The notes beneath the pieces were generated by a model. It searched no databases. It had not been told where the DNA came from and was given only the letters and a program-made list of their open reading frames with translations. From Bacillota bacterium (GTDB lineage Bacteria; Bacillota; Bacilli; ZCTH02-B2): 60,003 nt of DNA. Where the stretch lies: contig PKQY01000007.1 of the NCBI GenBank assembly GCA_017577895.1, positions 1-60,003 on the forward strand, read 5' to 3'. Shown here one piece after another: positions 8,087-16,979 of this stretch. Made by a program: the position numbers and the translations under genes. Position 1 is the stretch's first letter; the number at the start of each line of letters is the position of its first letter.

Positions 8087-8274
8087 CTCGGACGGCGTTC
8101 ATAAAGTTCATAAAAATGCAACAATGAAGGCGCTTGCGATCCCAGACCGAGTATTGATGCATGGCCTTTTCATGCATGGCCGATGAAGGCATCGACCGAT
8201 GGGGAACGGGGATGCTGTCGGACGGAGCGGGTCCGATGCGTCGGGCCGCTGTACATATTTAAGGAGGAGAGACG

Positions 8275-9468
8275 ATGCGCGAACAAGGTCAGACGGTGAT
8301 TTTGAGCGCGGCCAGAACCCCTTTTGGCCGTTTTGGCGGCGCGTTGAGCAGCCTGCCCGCCGTCCAGTTGGGCGGGGCGGCCATCCGGGAAGCGCTGCGC
8401 CGCGCCGGTGTCAGCGCCGAGCAAGTGGATGAAGTCATCATGGGCATGGTGGTGCAGGCGGGAGCCGGGCAAATTCCTTCCCGGCAAGCGGCCCGTGCTG
8501 CCGGCATTCCGTGGGACGTGCCGACGGAGACCATCAACAAAGTGTGTGCTTCGGGCTTGCGCAGTGTGACCTTGGCCGATCAGATCATCCGGGCCGGCGA
8601 CGCCGGTCTCGTGGTGGCCGGCGGCATGGAAAGCATGAGCAATGCGCCCTATGCGTTGCCGCGGGCCCGCTGGGGCATGCGGATGGGTCACGACCGCATC
8701 TATGACTTGATGATTCACGATGGCTTGGAGTGCGCCTTTGACGGCGTGCACATGGCGGTGCACGGCAACCGGGTGGCGCGGGAATACGGCATCGACCGGC
8801 AAGCCCAGGATGAATGGGCGTTGCGCAGCCATCAACGGGCCATCGCCGCCATCGACAGCGGAAAACTGGCCGAGGAAATCGTCCCGGTGGAGGTGCCCGG
8901 CAAAAAAGGCGCCGTACACACTGTTCAAGAGGACGAAGCGCCGCGCCGCGACACCAGCTTGGAGAAACTGGCCCAACTGCCGCCGGTCTTTGTGGAAGAC
9001 GGCACCATTACCGCCGGCAATGCTCCCGGCGTCAACGACGGGGCAGCGGCGTTGGTGCTGGCGTCCCGGGAGCGAGCGCAGGAATTGGGGGTCCAGCCGC
9101 TGGCGGCGATTGTCGCCCATGCGGCGGTGAGCGTGGAAGCGGCTTACTTCCCCATCGCTCCAGCCTACGCCATCCAGAAACTGTTGAAGAAAGTCGGCAT
9201 GACCTTAGAGTCCATCGATTTGTTTGAGGTCAACGAAGCGTTTGCCGCCGTCGTCTTGGCGTGTCAAAAAATTACGCCTTGGGACGAGGAAAAAGTGAAC
9301 GTCAACGGCGGCGCCGTCGCCCTGGGCCATCCCATCGGCGCCAGCGGAGCCCGCATTTTGGGCACTTTAGTGTATGAACTGCGGCGCCGGGGCGGCGGCT
9401 ATGGCGTGGCGGCCATTTGCAGCGGCGGCGGACAAGGCGACGCCGTCCTGATCCGCGTCGACGGCTAA
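8275..9468 (+). CDS. Acetyl-CoA C-acetyltransferase (thiolase)
   Basis: A 397-residue type II thiolase that condenses two acetyl-CoA to acetoacetyl-CoA or cleaves the latter. All three catalytic motifs are intact: NKVCASG (Cys91), GHPIGASG (His352) and CSGGGQG (Cys382), plus NEAFAA. AAGGAGGAG lies 6-7 bases before the ATG. It is the first gene of a run in which hbd, acdA and meaB follow with short gaps. With Hbd it supplies the C4 end of a butyryl-CoA pathway in either direction. AtoB, PhaA, ThlA and MmgA cannot be told apart from sequence alone. Confidence 0.95.
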   Translation: MREQGQTVILSAARTPFGRFGGALSSLPAVQLGGAAIREALRRAGVSAEQVDEVIMGMVVQAGAGQIPSRQAARAAGIPWDVPTETINKVCASGLRSVTLADQIIRAGDAGLVVAGGMESMSNAPYALPRARWGMRMGHDRIYDLMIHDGLECAFDGVHMAVHGNRVAREYGIDRQAQDEWALRSHQRAIAAIDSGKLAEEIVPVEVPGKKGAVHTVQEDEAPRRDTSLEKLAQLPPVFVEDGTITAGNAPGVNDGAAALVLASRERAQELGVQPLAAIVAHAAVSVEAAYFPIAPAYAIQKLLKKVGMTLESIDLFEVNEAFAAVVLACQKITPWDEEKVNVNGGAVALGHPIGASGARILGTLVYELRRRGGGYGVAAICSGGGQGDAVLIRVDG

Positions 9469-9535
9469 GCGCCAAGAGCGCGAAGGAGAAACCCCAGTCC
9501 GTGGAAACGGTGTGGGACAGAAGGGAGTCAGGAAG

Positions 9536-10387
9536 ATGGACATTCAACAACTGACCGTCGTGGGCGCAGGGCAGATGGGCAGCGGCATCGCCCAAGTGGC
9601 CGCTGCCAGCGGCATCAACGTCATTTTGAACGACATCAAAGACGAATTTGCCAAACGGGGCTATTTGACCATCGAACGGAATTTGTCCCGCCAAGTGGAA
9701 AAAGGGCGCATGACGGAAGACGAGATGCGGGAAGTGCTCGGCCGCATTACCTTGAGCACGGACTTGACCGACGCCCGGGACAGCCAGATGGTCATCGAAG
9801 CGGCGACGGAAAACATGGAAATCAAGCAGGACATTTTCCGGAAGCTGGACCAAATCACGCCGCCGGAGACGATTTTGGCCAGCAACACGTCGTCCTTGCC
9901 CATCACCGAAATCGCCGCGGCGACCAAACGGCCGGAAAAAGTCATCGGCATGCACTTCATGAACCCGGTGCCGGTCATGCAGTTGGTGGAGATCATCCGG
10001 GGGCTGGCCACGGCCGATGACGTGTATCAGACGACGTACGACCTGGCGGTGAGAATGGGCAAAACCGCCGTGGAAGTGAAAGACTTCCCCGGTTTTTGCG
10101 CCAACCGCATCTTGATGCCCATGATCAACGAAGCCATTTACGTCGTTTACGAAGGCATTGCCGAACCGGAGGCTGTGGACCAGGTGATGCGCTTAGGGAT
10201 GAACCACCCCATGGGTCCCTTGACCTTGGCCGATTTCATCGGCTTGGACACGTGTCTGTCCATTTTGGAGACGCTGTATGAAGGTTTTGGCGATCCGAAA
10301 TACCGCCCGTGTCCGCTGTTGCGTCAATACGTGAAAGCGGGCTGGCTGGGCCGCAAGACCGGCCGCGGTTTCTACGTCTACGATTGA
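9536..10387 (+). CDS. hbd: 3-hydroxybutyryl-CoA dehydrogenase
   Basis: NAD(P)-dependent oxidoreductase converting acetoacetyl-CoA and 3-hydroxybutyryl-CoA, 283 residues, the usual length. The N-terminal Rossmann motif is VVGAGQMGSGIAQ; the catalytic histidine is in MHFMNPVPVM, and the ASNTSSLPI and FCANRILMPMINEA segments are typical of the family. I start it at ATG 9536 because AAGGGAG ends 8 bases upstream; an upstream GTG at 9512 would add eight unsupported residues. It follows the thiolase by 67 bases and precedes acdA by 43 bases in the same orientation. No crotonase gene is in the cluster, so the dehydration step must be encoded elsewhere. Confidence 0.95.
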   Translation: MDIQQLTVVGAGQMGSGIAQVAAASGINVILNDIKDEFAKRGYLTIERNLSRQVEKGRMTEDEMREVLGRITLSTDLTDARDSQMVIEAATENMEIKQDIFRKLDQITPPETILASNTSSLPITEIAAATKRPEKVIGMHFMNPVPVMQLVEIIRGLATADDVYQTTYDLAVRMGKTAVEVKDFPGFCANRILMPMINEAIYVVYEGIAEPEAVDQVMRLGMNHPMGPLTLADFIGLDTCLSILETLYEGFGDPKYRPCPLLRQYVKAGWLGRKTGRGFYVYD

Positions 10388-10430
10388 CGGGCAACAGGAT
10401 AAAGCAACAGATAGAAAGGAGATCGACCAC

Positions 10431-11576
10431 ATGCACTTCCAGTTGACCGAAGAACAAGAAATGATGCGCAAGATGGTGCGGGAGTTCGCCGAGACGGAGG
10501 TGGCGCCGGGTGCGGCGGAACGGGATGAGGCGGCCCGTTTTGACCGCCGGCTGTTTGAACGGATGGGCGAACTGGGCTTGACCGGCATTCCGTGGCCGGA
10601 AAAATACGGCGGTGCCGATGCCGGATTCGTCAGCTACTGTATCGCGGTGGAAGAGTTGGCGCGTGTGGACGCCTCGTTGAGCGTCACGTTGTCGGCCCAC
10701 GTGTCGCTGGGCAGCTGGCCGATTTTCGCGTACGGCACCGAGGAACAAAAACAAAAATATTTGGTGCCGCTGGCGCAAGGGCGGTACTTGGGCGCTTACT
10801 GCTTGACGGAGCCCGCTTCCGGTTCCGATGCCGGCTCCATGCGGACGACGGCGGTTCGCAAAGGGGATGAATATATCCTCAACGGCAACAAAATTTTCAT
10901 CACCAACGGCGAAGAGGCCGACGTGTACATCGTGTTTGCCCGGACCAACATGGAAGAAAAACACCGCGGCGTCAGTGCCTTCATCGTCGAAAAGGGCATG
11001 CCCGGTTTGAAGTTCGGCAAGCACGAAAACAAAATGGGCATCCGCGCTTCCACGACGGTGGAAGTGATCTTTGAAGAATGCCGGGTGCCGGCGGCGAACC
11101 TCTTGGGACAAGAAGGCGAAGGGTTCATCATTGCCATGCGGACGCTGGACGGGGGCCGCAACGGCATCGCTGCGCAAGCGGTGGGCATCGCGCAAGGGGC
11201 CTTTGAACACGCCTTGAAATATGCCCAAGAACGGGAACAATTCGGCAAGCCCATCGCGAAAAATCAAGCCATCCAGTTCAAACTGGCAGACATGGCGACC
11301 AAAATTGAGGCGGCCCGGCTGTTGACGTATCAGGCGGCCTGGCGGGAACAAGAGGGCCTGCCGTACGGCAAGCAGTCGGCCATGGCAAAAATGTTCGCCT
11401 CGGATGTCGCCATGGAAGTGACGACCGAAGCGGTGCAAATTTTCGGCGGTTACGGCTACACGAAAGAGTACCCGGTGGAACGGTTCATGCGGGACGCCAA
11501 AATTACGCAAATCTACGAAGGCACCAACGAAATTCAGCGCATCGTCATTGCCAACCATCTGTTGAGGGGTCAATGA
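10431..11576 (+). CDS. acdA: Short-chain acyl-CoA dehydrogenase
   Basis: FAD-dependent dehydrogenase of 381 residues that introduces the alpha-beta double bond into acyl-CoA, passing electrons to ETF. Family signatures are visible: YCLTEPASGSDAGSM (flavin and substrate contact), ITNGEEADVY and the C-terminal QIYEGTNEIQRIVI with the catalytic base Glu363, the position used by short-chain and butyryl-CoA dehydrogenases. AGAAAGGAG precedes the ATG. In B. subtilis acdA directly follows fadF in a FadR-controlled operon; here thiolase and hbd lie between them. Butyryl-CoA or isobutyryl-CoA is the likely substrate given the neighbouring IcmF. Confidence 0.93.
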   Translation: MHFQLTEEQEMMRKMVREFAETEVAPGAAERDEAARFDRRLFERMGELGLTGIPWPEKYGGADAGFVSYCIAVEELARVDASLSVTLSAHVSLGSWPIFAYGTEEQKQKYLVPLAQGRYLGAYCLTEPASGSDAGSMRTTAVRKGDEYILNGNKIFITNGEEADVYIVFARTNMEEKHRGVSAFIVEKGMPGLKFGKHENKMGIRASTTVEVIFEECRVPAANLLGQEGEGFIIAMRTLDGGRNGIAAQAVGIAQGAFEHALKYAQEREQFGKPIAKNQAIQFKLADMATKIEAARLLTYQAAWREQEGLPYGKQSAMAKMFASDVAMEVTTEAVQIFGGYGYTKEYPVERFMRDAKITQIYEGTNEIQRIVIANHLLRGQ

Positions 11577-11579
11577 CGC

Positions 11580-12545
11580 ATGCAGGCGATGGAGCGATTC
11601 GTGCAGCAAATTTTGGCGGGCCACAAGCGCAGTGTGGCCCGCGCCATCAGTCTCGTCGAGAACGAGGACCCGGTGCGGTTTCCACTTTTGGAAGCGTTGT
11701 ACCCCCATTCGGGGCGGGCGTACGTGGTCGGCATTACCGGCAGCCCCGGTGCCGGTAAAAGTTCGCTGGTCGATCAGCTCATCGCCCATCTGCGGTCGTT
11801 GTCACTGCGAGTCGGCGTGCTGGCGGTGGACCCGACCAGCCCGTACACCGGCGGGGCCTTGTTGGGCGACCGGGTGCGGATGATTCGCCATGCCACTGAC
11901 GATGGCGTCTACATTCGCAGCATGGGGACCCGGGGCCATCTGGGGGGCCTTTCCCGGGCCAGCCGGGACGTGCTCCGGATTCTTGATGCCTGCGGCTGTG
12001 ACGTCATCTTGGTGGAAACGGTGGGCGTCGGCCAGTCGGAGCTCGATGTCATGGGCATTGCCGACACGGTGGCCGTCGTGCTCAATCCCGGCGCCGGCGA
12101 CGTCGTTCAGGCGTTTAAAGCCGGCATCATGGAAATTGCCGACTTGTTCGTTGTCAACAAAGCCGATTTGCCCGGTGCCGACAAAGTGGTGTCGGAAATT
12201 CGCGAGATGTTGGATGTGACCAAGCAGCACGCCCCCTGGCGGCCGCCGGTGGTGAAAACGAGCAGCCAGGAAGGGACCGGCATTGACGGACTGTGGCAGG
12301 CGATGCTGCAACACCGGGACTATCTTCAAGAAAGCGGCTTGTGGTCGACCCGGCGACGCGAGCGGGAAGCGGAGGAGGCTATGGAACTGGCGCAAGATTT
12401 GCTCGTCCGCGCCGTGACCCGCCGCTTGCAGGAGGTCGCTGCGAGTCTCCCTGCCTTGCAGGAAGTGCGTGATGGTTTGCGGGATCCGTATTCCGCCGGC
12501 CGAGCGGTGGCCGAACAGTTGTTGCAACAGTGGGAGAAGAAGTAA
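11580..12545 (+). CDS. meaB: MeaB/ArgK-type G3E GTPase
   Basis: A 321-residue GTPase that assists adenosylcobalamin-dependent mutases by gating cofactor loading and protecting the radical enzyme. The Walker A motif GSPGAGKSSL lies near residue 55, DPTSPYTGGALLGDR and MGTRGHLGGLS follow, then VETVGVGQSE (switch) and the base-recognition NKAD. It starts three bases after the acdA stop, so it is in the same transcript. The nearby IcmF already contains its own G-domain chaperone, so this free MeaB is either a second helper or serves a methylmalonyl-CoA mutase encoded elsewhere. LAO/AO transport ATPase is an outdated name for this family. Confidence 0.93.
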   Translation: MQAMERFVQQILAGHKRSVARAISLVENEDPVRFPLLEALYPHSGRAYVVGITGSPGAGKSSLVDQLIAHLRSLSLRVGVLAVDPTSPYTGGALLGDRVRMIRHATDDGVYIRSMGTRGHLGGLSRASRDVLRILDACGCDVILVETVGVGQSELDVMGIADTVAVVLNPGAGDVVQAFKAGIMEIADLFVVNKADLPGADKVVSEIREMLDVTKQHAPWRPPVVKTSSQEGTGIDGLWQAMLQHRDYLQESGLWSTRRREREAEEAMELAQDLLVRAVTRRLQEVAASLPALQEVRDGLRDPYSAGRAVAEQLLQQWEKK

Positions 12546-12632
12546 TGGCCGACGGGTGGTTGGATGTGTGGATGAGCAGCGATGCGGGCCAGGGCCCGGC
12601 CTGTTCATCCTTCCTTTCAAAACCTGTACGAC

Positions 12633-12650
12633 TGAACGCTCAATCATGAG
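12633..12650. promoter_or_regulatory. FadR-like operator before the TetR gene
   Basis: TGAACGCTCAATCATGAG matches 10 of 15 informative positions of the Bacillus FadR consensus and shares ACTGARCGCTC with the site before the thiolase gene. It lies 27 bases before the regulator's start codon, which suggests autoregulation. Confidence 0.5.
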
Positions 12651-12676
12651 GGTGGTTCGATGCGAGAGGTGATCCG

Positions 12677-13345
12677 ATGCGCACAAAGCCGTTGACCGTC
12701 CAATCGACGGTCAAAGATCCCGAACTCATCCAGCAACGACGGCGCCAAATTGTGGCGGCCGCCGTGAAACTGTTCCAAGAAAAAGGGTTCCACAAGACGA
12801 CGACCCGAGAAATCGCCCGGGAATCGGGCTTTAGCATCGGGACGTTGTATGAATACATTGAATCGAAAGAAGATGTGCTGTACTTGGTCTGTCAGTACAT
12901 CCACGACCGGGTGGAAGAGCGGCTGCGGGAATTGTTGCCCACCGGCGGCACCGGCCGGGAAACGCTGGAGAAGGCCATCACGGCTTATTTTCAAGTGATG
13001 GATGAAATGCGTGGGGAAGTGCTGCTCATCTACCAAGAAACCAAGTCTCTCCCCCGGGAAGCGTTGCGCCACGTGCTCGCCCGGGAAGAAGAGATCACGC
13101 AAATTTTCGCCGACATTTTGCGGCGGGGTGTGGAAGATGGCACGTTGTCCATCCCGGAGGAGCACATTCCGCTTTGGGCCCACGACATCGTCGTCTTGGG
13201 CGAAATGTGGGCGTTCCGCCATTGGGCGTTGGAAGATCGATACACGTTGGAGAATTACACCCAACACCAGTTGTCGTTGCTGTTGCCCACAGACCGGGTG
13301 CGCGATGCCCGCGGCGAAAGCGGCTGCGCGCCGGCGAAGGAATAA
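12677..13345 (+). CDS. TetR-family regulator, FadR-like
   Basis: A 222-residue repressor with an N-terminal TetR helix-turn-helix (about residues 20-70; TTTREIARESGFSIGTLYEY followed by SKEDVL) and a mostly helical ligand-binding domain. FadR of Bacillus is of this type and releases DNA on binding long-chain acyl-CoA. GAGAGGTG is placed five bases before the ATG. It sits in the middle of the acyl-CoA cluster, between meaB and icmF, and a FadR-like operator lies just upstream. I infer that it controls fadF, the thiolase operon and itself. Whether the ligand is a long-chain or a C4 acyl-CoA cannot be read from the sequence. Confidence 0.85.
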   Translation: MRTKPLTVQSTVKDPELIQQRRRQIVAAAVKLFQEKGFHKTTTREIARESGFSIGTLYEYIESKEDVLYLVCQYIHDRVEERLRELLPTGGTGRETLEKAITAYFQVMDEMRGEVLLIYQETKSLPREALRHVLAREEEITQIFADILRRGVEDGTLSIPEEHIPLWAHDIVVLGEMWAFRHWALEDRYTLENYTQHQLSLLLPTDRVRDARGESGCAPAKE

Positions 13346-13395
13346 CGGCGAATGAATCGGTCGCATAAAAATCATGACGAAGGGAGCGATGAAAT

Positions 13396-16300
13396 GTGAG
13401 CGCTGTCATGGAACGGCCGTCCCGCCATTGGCGCCGGGCGGCCCGGGAACAACAGGCAGAGCGGGAGCGTTATCGTCCTCGCCACGCCATTCGGTTCATC
13501 ACGGCGGCCAGTCTGTTTGACGGACATGACGCGGCCATCAACATCATCCGTCGGCTGCTGCAGGACGCTGGCGCGGAAGTGATCCATCTTGGACACAACC
13601 GTTCGGTGGACGAGATCGTGCGGGCGGCGCTGCAGGAAGACGTGCAGGGCATCGCCGTCTCCAGCTATCAAGGCGGACACATGGAGTTTTTCAAATACAT
13701 GTACGACCGGCTGCAGGAAGAAGGCGCCGGGCACATCAAAATTTTCGGCGGCGGCGGCGGCGTCATCGTGCCCCATGAAATCGCCGAGTTGGAACGCTAC
13801 GGCATCGCCAAGATTTACTCGCCGGAAGACGGCATGCGGCTCGGATTGGAAGGCATGATCGAAGACATGTTGCGGAAGACCGACTTTCCGACGCCGTCGG
13901 TGACCGTCGAAGAGGTGGAACAGCTTTCTCCGGACCGGACGCAGACGTTGGCCCGCCTCATCACGCTGGCGGAACGGGCGGCGGCCGGTGAACCGGTGTC
14001 GTTGGGAGCGCCGCTGGATAATTGGCCCCGTATTTTGGAAGCCCTTTCGCAAAAGCAGGTCAAAAAGACGCCGGTCATCGGCTTGACCGGGACGGGGGGC
14101 GCCGGCAAAAGTTCCCTCACCGACGAACTGGTCCGGCGGTTTTTGTACGATTTTCCCGAGAAAAAAGTGGCCATCTTGTCGGTGGATCCGTCGAAACAGC
14201 GGACCGGCGGCGCCTTGTTGGGCGACCGCATTCGGATGAACGCCATCCACCATCCCAACGTGTTCATGCGCAGCCTCGCCACCCGACGCTCCGGCGTGGA
14301 AGTGAGCGACGCCGTAAAAGACGTGTTGACCGTGTTGAAGGCGGCGGGCTTCGACTTAATTTTGCTGGAGACCAGCGGCATCGGCCAGGCCGATTCCCGG
14401 GTGGTGGAGCTGGCGGATCGGTCCATTTACGTCATGACCAGCGATTACGGCGCGGCCAGTCAGCTGGAAAAAATCGAAATGCTGGACTATGCCGATCTGG
14501 TGGCCATCAACAAGTTCGACCGCCGGGGTTCCGAAGACGCATTGCGGGATGTGCGGAAGCAGTATCGCCGCAACCACCGCATCCCGGCCGACGTGCCCGA
14601 TGAAGCGCTGCCCGTCTTCGGCACCATCGCCAGCCGGTTCAACGACCCCGGCACGACCCGGTTTTATCACGCCTTGCTGGCGGAACTGGAAGAGTGGACC
14701 GGGGAGGCGTGGCCGTCGAAGCTCGTGGCGGATAGTTCTTCCAAGCCTATGACCATCATCCCTCCCGAGCGGGCGAATTATTTGCGGGAAATTGTGCAAA
14801 CCTTAAAGCAGGAGCAAAAATTCGTGGAAGAACAAGTAGACATCGCCCGCCGGCTGTATCGGCTCCACGGCACGGTCCAGATGTTGGAGGCCTCGTTGGC
14901 CGGATCCGACGGAGAGGCGTCCGGGGAGACGTCCGCAGCCGCCGATGCGCTTGATGCACTCGGCGATGCGCCGGACGCGGCCCATGATGCGATGGAACTG
15001 ACCAAAGATACGGTGAACGGCTCCTCCGGCCATGGGGCTTCGGAACACGACACCGAAGCGGCGCTCCGCCTCCTGAAGCGGCACATCCGGGAATTGGAGC
15101 AGAAGCTGCACCCCGAATGCCGGCGCATTTTGGAAGAATGGCCGAAGTTGAAAGAGAAGTATCAGCAGGATGAGCTCGTCACCCAGGTGCGGGGCAAGGA
15201 AGTGCGGCAGCCCCTGTACACCGTTTCCTTGTCGGGGACGCGCATTCCCCGCGTCGTGCTGCCCAAGTACGAAGACTGGGGCGACATTTTGCGCTGGTGC
15301 CTGAAAGAAAACGTCCCGGGCCAATACCCGTTTACCGCCGGCGTCTTCCCGCTGCGGCGCACCGACGAGGAACCCCGGAGGATGTTTGCCGGAGAGGGGA
15401 CGCCGGAACGGACGAACAAACGGTTCCACTTCCTCTCCAAGGACGATCCGGCCAAGCGGCTGAGCACCGCCTTCGATTCGGTGACGCTGTACGGGGAAGA
15501 TCCCGACTGGCGGCCGGACATTTTCGGCAAAATCGGGGAAAGCGGCGTCAGCGTCTGCACGTTGGACGACATGAAACGGCTGTACGAAGGGTTTGACCTG
15601 TGCCATCCGCAGACGAGCGTCTCCATGACCATCAACGGGCCGGCGCCCATCATTTTGGCCATGTTTTTGAACACCGCCATCGACCAACAGGTGGACAAAT
15701 TCGTCCGCGAGAACGGCCGCCAGCCGACTCCGGAAGAATACGAGCGCATCAAGGCCTACACGTTGCAAAATGTCCGCGGCACTGTGCAGGCCGACATCCT
15801 GAAAGAAGACCAGGGGCAAAACACGTGCATCTTTTCCATCGACTTTGCATTGAAGATGATGGGGGACATCCAGGAATATTTCATCGCCAACAAGGTGCGC
15901 AACTATTACTCGGTGAGCATCAGCGGCTACCACATCGCCGAAGCGGGGGCCAACCCCATCACCCAGCTGGCCTTTACTCTGGCCAACGGTTTTACGTACG
16001 TGGAATATTACTTGAGCCGCGGCATGAAAGTGGACGACTTCGCGCCCAACTTGTCCTTCTTCTTCAGCAACGGCCTGGATCCCGAATACACCGTCATCGG
16101 CCGGGTGGCGCGGCGCATTTGGGCCAAAGTGATGAAGCTTCGTTACGGCGCCAACGAGCGGAGTCAAAAGCTCAAATACCACATCCAGACCTCGGGCCGC
16201 TCGCTGCACGCCCAGGAGATGGCTTTCAACGACATTCGGACGACGCTGCAGGCGCTGATGGCCTTGTACGACAACTGCAACTCCTTGCACACCAACGCCT

Positions 16301-16878
16301 ACGACGAAGCGGTGACGACGCCGACGGAAGAGTCGGTGCGGCGGGCCATGGCCATCCAGATGATCATCAACCGGGAAATGGGCTTGACGAAAAACGAAAA
16401 CCCGTGGCAAGGGTCGTTTATCATCGAAGAACTGACGGACCTCGTCGAAGAAGCGGTGTTGGCCGAATTTTTGCGCATCAGCGACCGCGGAGGCGTGCTG
16501 GGCGCCATGGAGACCCAGTACCAGCGGAGCAAAATTCAGGAAGAGTCCATGCTCTATGAACGGAAAAAACATTCGGGCGAATTGCCCATCATCGGCGTCA
16601 ACACCTTCCTGAACCCGAACCCGGAAGCGGAAGTGCAAAAGCCCCTGAAGCTTTCGCGGGCCACGCGGGAAGAAAAAGAATTGCAAATCCGACGGCTCCG
16701 GGAGTTCCAGGAAGCCCACCGGGAGGAAGCGCCGCGGGCGTTGAAACGGCTGCAGGAAGTGGCGCTGGCCGGAGGCAACATCTTCGAAGAACTGATGGAA
16801 ACGGTCCGCTTTGCCAGCCTGGGGCAAATTACCCGCGCCTTGTATGAAGTCGGGGGGCAATATCGGCGGAACATGTGA
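13396..16878 (+). CDS. icmF: Fused isobutyryl-CoA mutase IcmF
   Basis: A 1160-residue fusion of three parts: an adenosylcobalamin-binding domain (about 30-165, with the DGHDAAI cobalt-ligand histidine), a MeaB-like GTPase (P-loop GTGGAGKSSL near 232-242, NKFD later) and a TIM-barrel mutase (about 600 to the end). At the two positions that set substrate choice in the family, a Phe (F651, GVF where methylmalonyl-CoA mutase has GPY) and a Gln (Q808, GQNTCIF where it has VRNTYIF) are present, which points to isobutyryl-/n-butyryl-CoA rather than methylmalonyl-CoA. Residues about 500-555 form an acidic, Ala/Gly/Asp-rich linker. The start is GTG 13396 after GAAGGGAG; ATG 13408 is an alternative. 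Confidence 0.93.
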   Translation: MSAVMERPSRHWRRAAREQQAERERYRPRHAIRFITAASLFDGHDAAINIIRRLLQDAGAEVIHLGHNRSVDEIVRAALQEDVQGIAVSSYQGGHMEFFKYMYDRLQEEGAGHIKIFGGGGGVIVPHEIAELERYGIAKIYSPEDGMRLGLEGMIEDMLRKTDFPTPSVTVEEVEQLSPDRTQTLARLITLAERAAAGEPVSLGAPLDNWPRILEALSQKQVKKTPVIGLTGTGGAGKSSLTDELVRRFLYDFPEKKVAILSVDPSKQRTGGALLGDRIRMNAIHHPNVFMRSLATRRSGVEVSDAVKDVLTVLKAAGFDLILLETSGIGQADSRVVELADRSIYVMTSDYGAASQLEKIEMLDYADLVAINKFDRRGSEDALRDVRKQYRRNHRIPADVPDEALPVFGTIASRFNDPGTTRFYHALLAELEEWTGEAWPSKLVADSSSKPMTIIPPERANYLREIVQTLKQEQKFVEEQVDIARRLYRLHGTVQMLEASLAGSDGEASGETSAAADALDALGDAPDAAHDAMELTKDTVNGSSGHGASEHDTEAALRLLKRHIRELEQKLHPECRRILEEWPKLKEKYQQDELVTQVRGKEVRQPLYTVSLSGTRIPRVVLPKYEDWGDILRWCLKENVPGQYPFTAGVFPLRRTDEEPRRMFAGEGTPERTNKRFHFLSKDDPAKRLSTAFDSVTLYGEDPDWRPDIFGKIGESGVSVCTLDDMKRLYEGFDLCHPQTSVSMTINGPAPIILAMFLNTAIDQQVDKFVRENGRQPTPEEYERIKAYTLQNVRGTVQADILKEDQGQNTCIFSIDFALKMMGDIQEYFIANKVRNYYSVSISGYHIAEAGANPITQLAFTLANGFTYVEYYLSRGMKVDDFAPNLSFFFSNGLDPEYTVIGRVARRIWAKVMKLRYGANERSQKLKYHIQTSGRSLHAQEMAFNDIRTTLQALMALYDNCNSLHTNAYDEAVTTPTEESVRRAMAIQMIINREMGLTKNENPWQGSFIIEELTDLVEEAVLAEFLRISDRGGVLGAMETQYQRSKIQEESMLYERKKHSGELPIIGVNTFLNPNPEAEVQKPLKLSRATREEKELQIRRLREFQEAHREEAPRALKRLQEVALAGGNIFEELMETVRFASLGQITRALYEVGGQYRRNM

Positions 16879-16885
16879 GTCGGAA

Positions 16886-16914
16886 TTGACACGCGTCTTT
16901 GGCGTCAGTACAAT
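16886..16914 (+). promoter_or_regulatory. sigma-A promoter of rpoE
   Basis: TTGACA (16886-16891), 17 bases, TACAAT (16909-16914), starting eight bases after the icmF stop. It gives rpoE its own transcription start, separate from the acyl-CoA cluster. Confidence 0.8.
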
Positions 16915-16979
16915 GTGCATGTAATCACAGGCGGAAAAAGGTGACCCGTCCGGCCGGACGGGCAAAGGAAGGTGCAGGG

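Larger units (their letters stand above)
7892..8274. other. intergenic region between fadF and the thiolase gene
   Basis: 383 bases holding the fadF terminator (7951-7985), a TATAAT box at 8047-8052 with only a weak -35 (TGGTCG, 8024-8029, 17-base spacing), a FadR-like site at 8069-8086, two adjacent copies of GTTCATAAA (8097-8105, 8106-8114) and two copies of ATGCATGGCC (8157-8166, 8172-8181). I see no gene in it. Confidence 0.6.
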
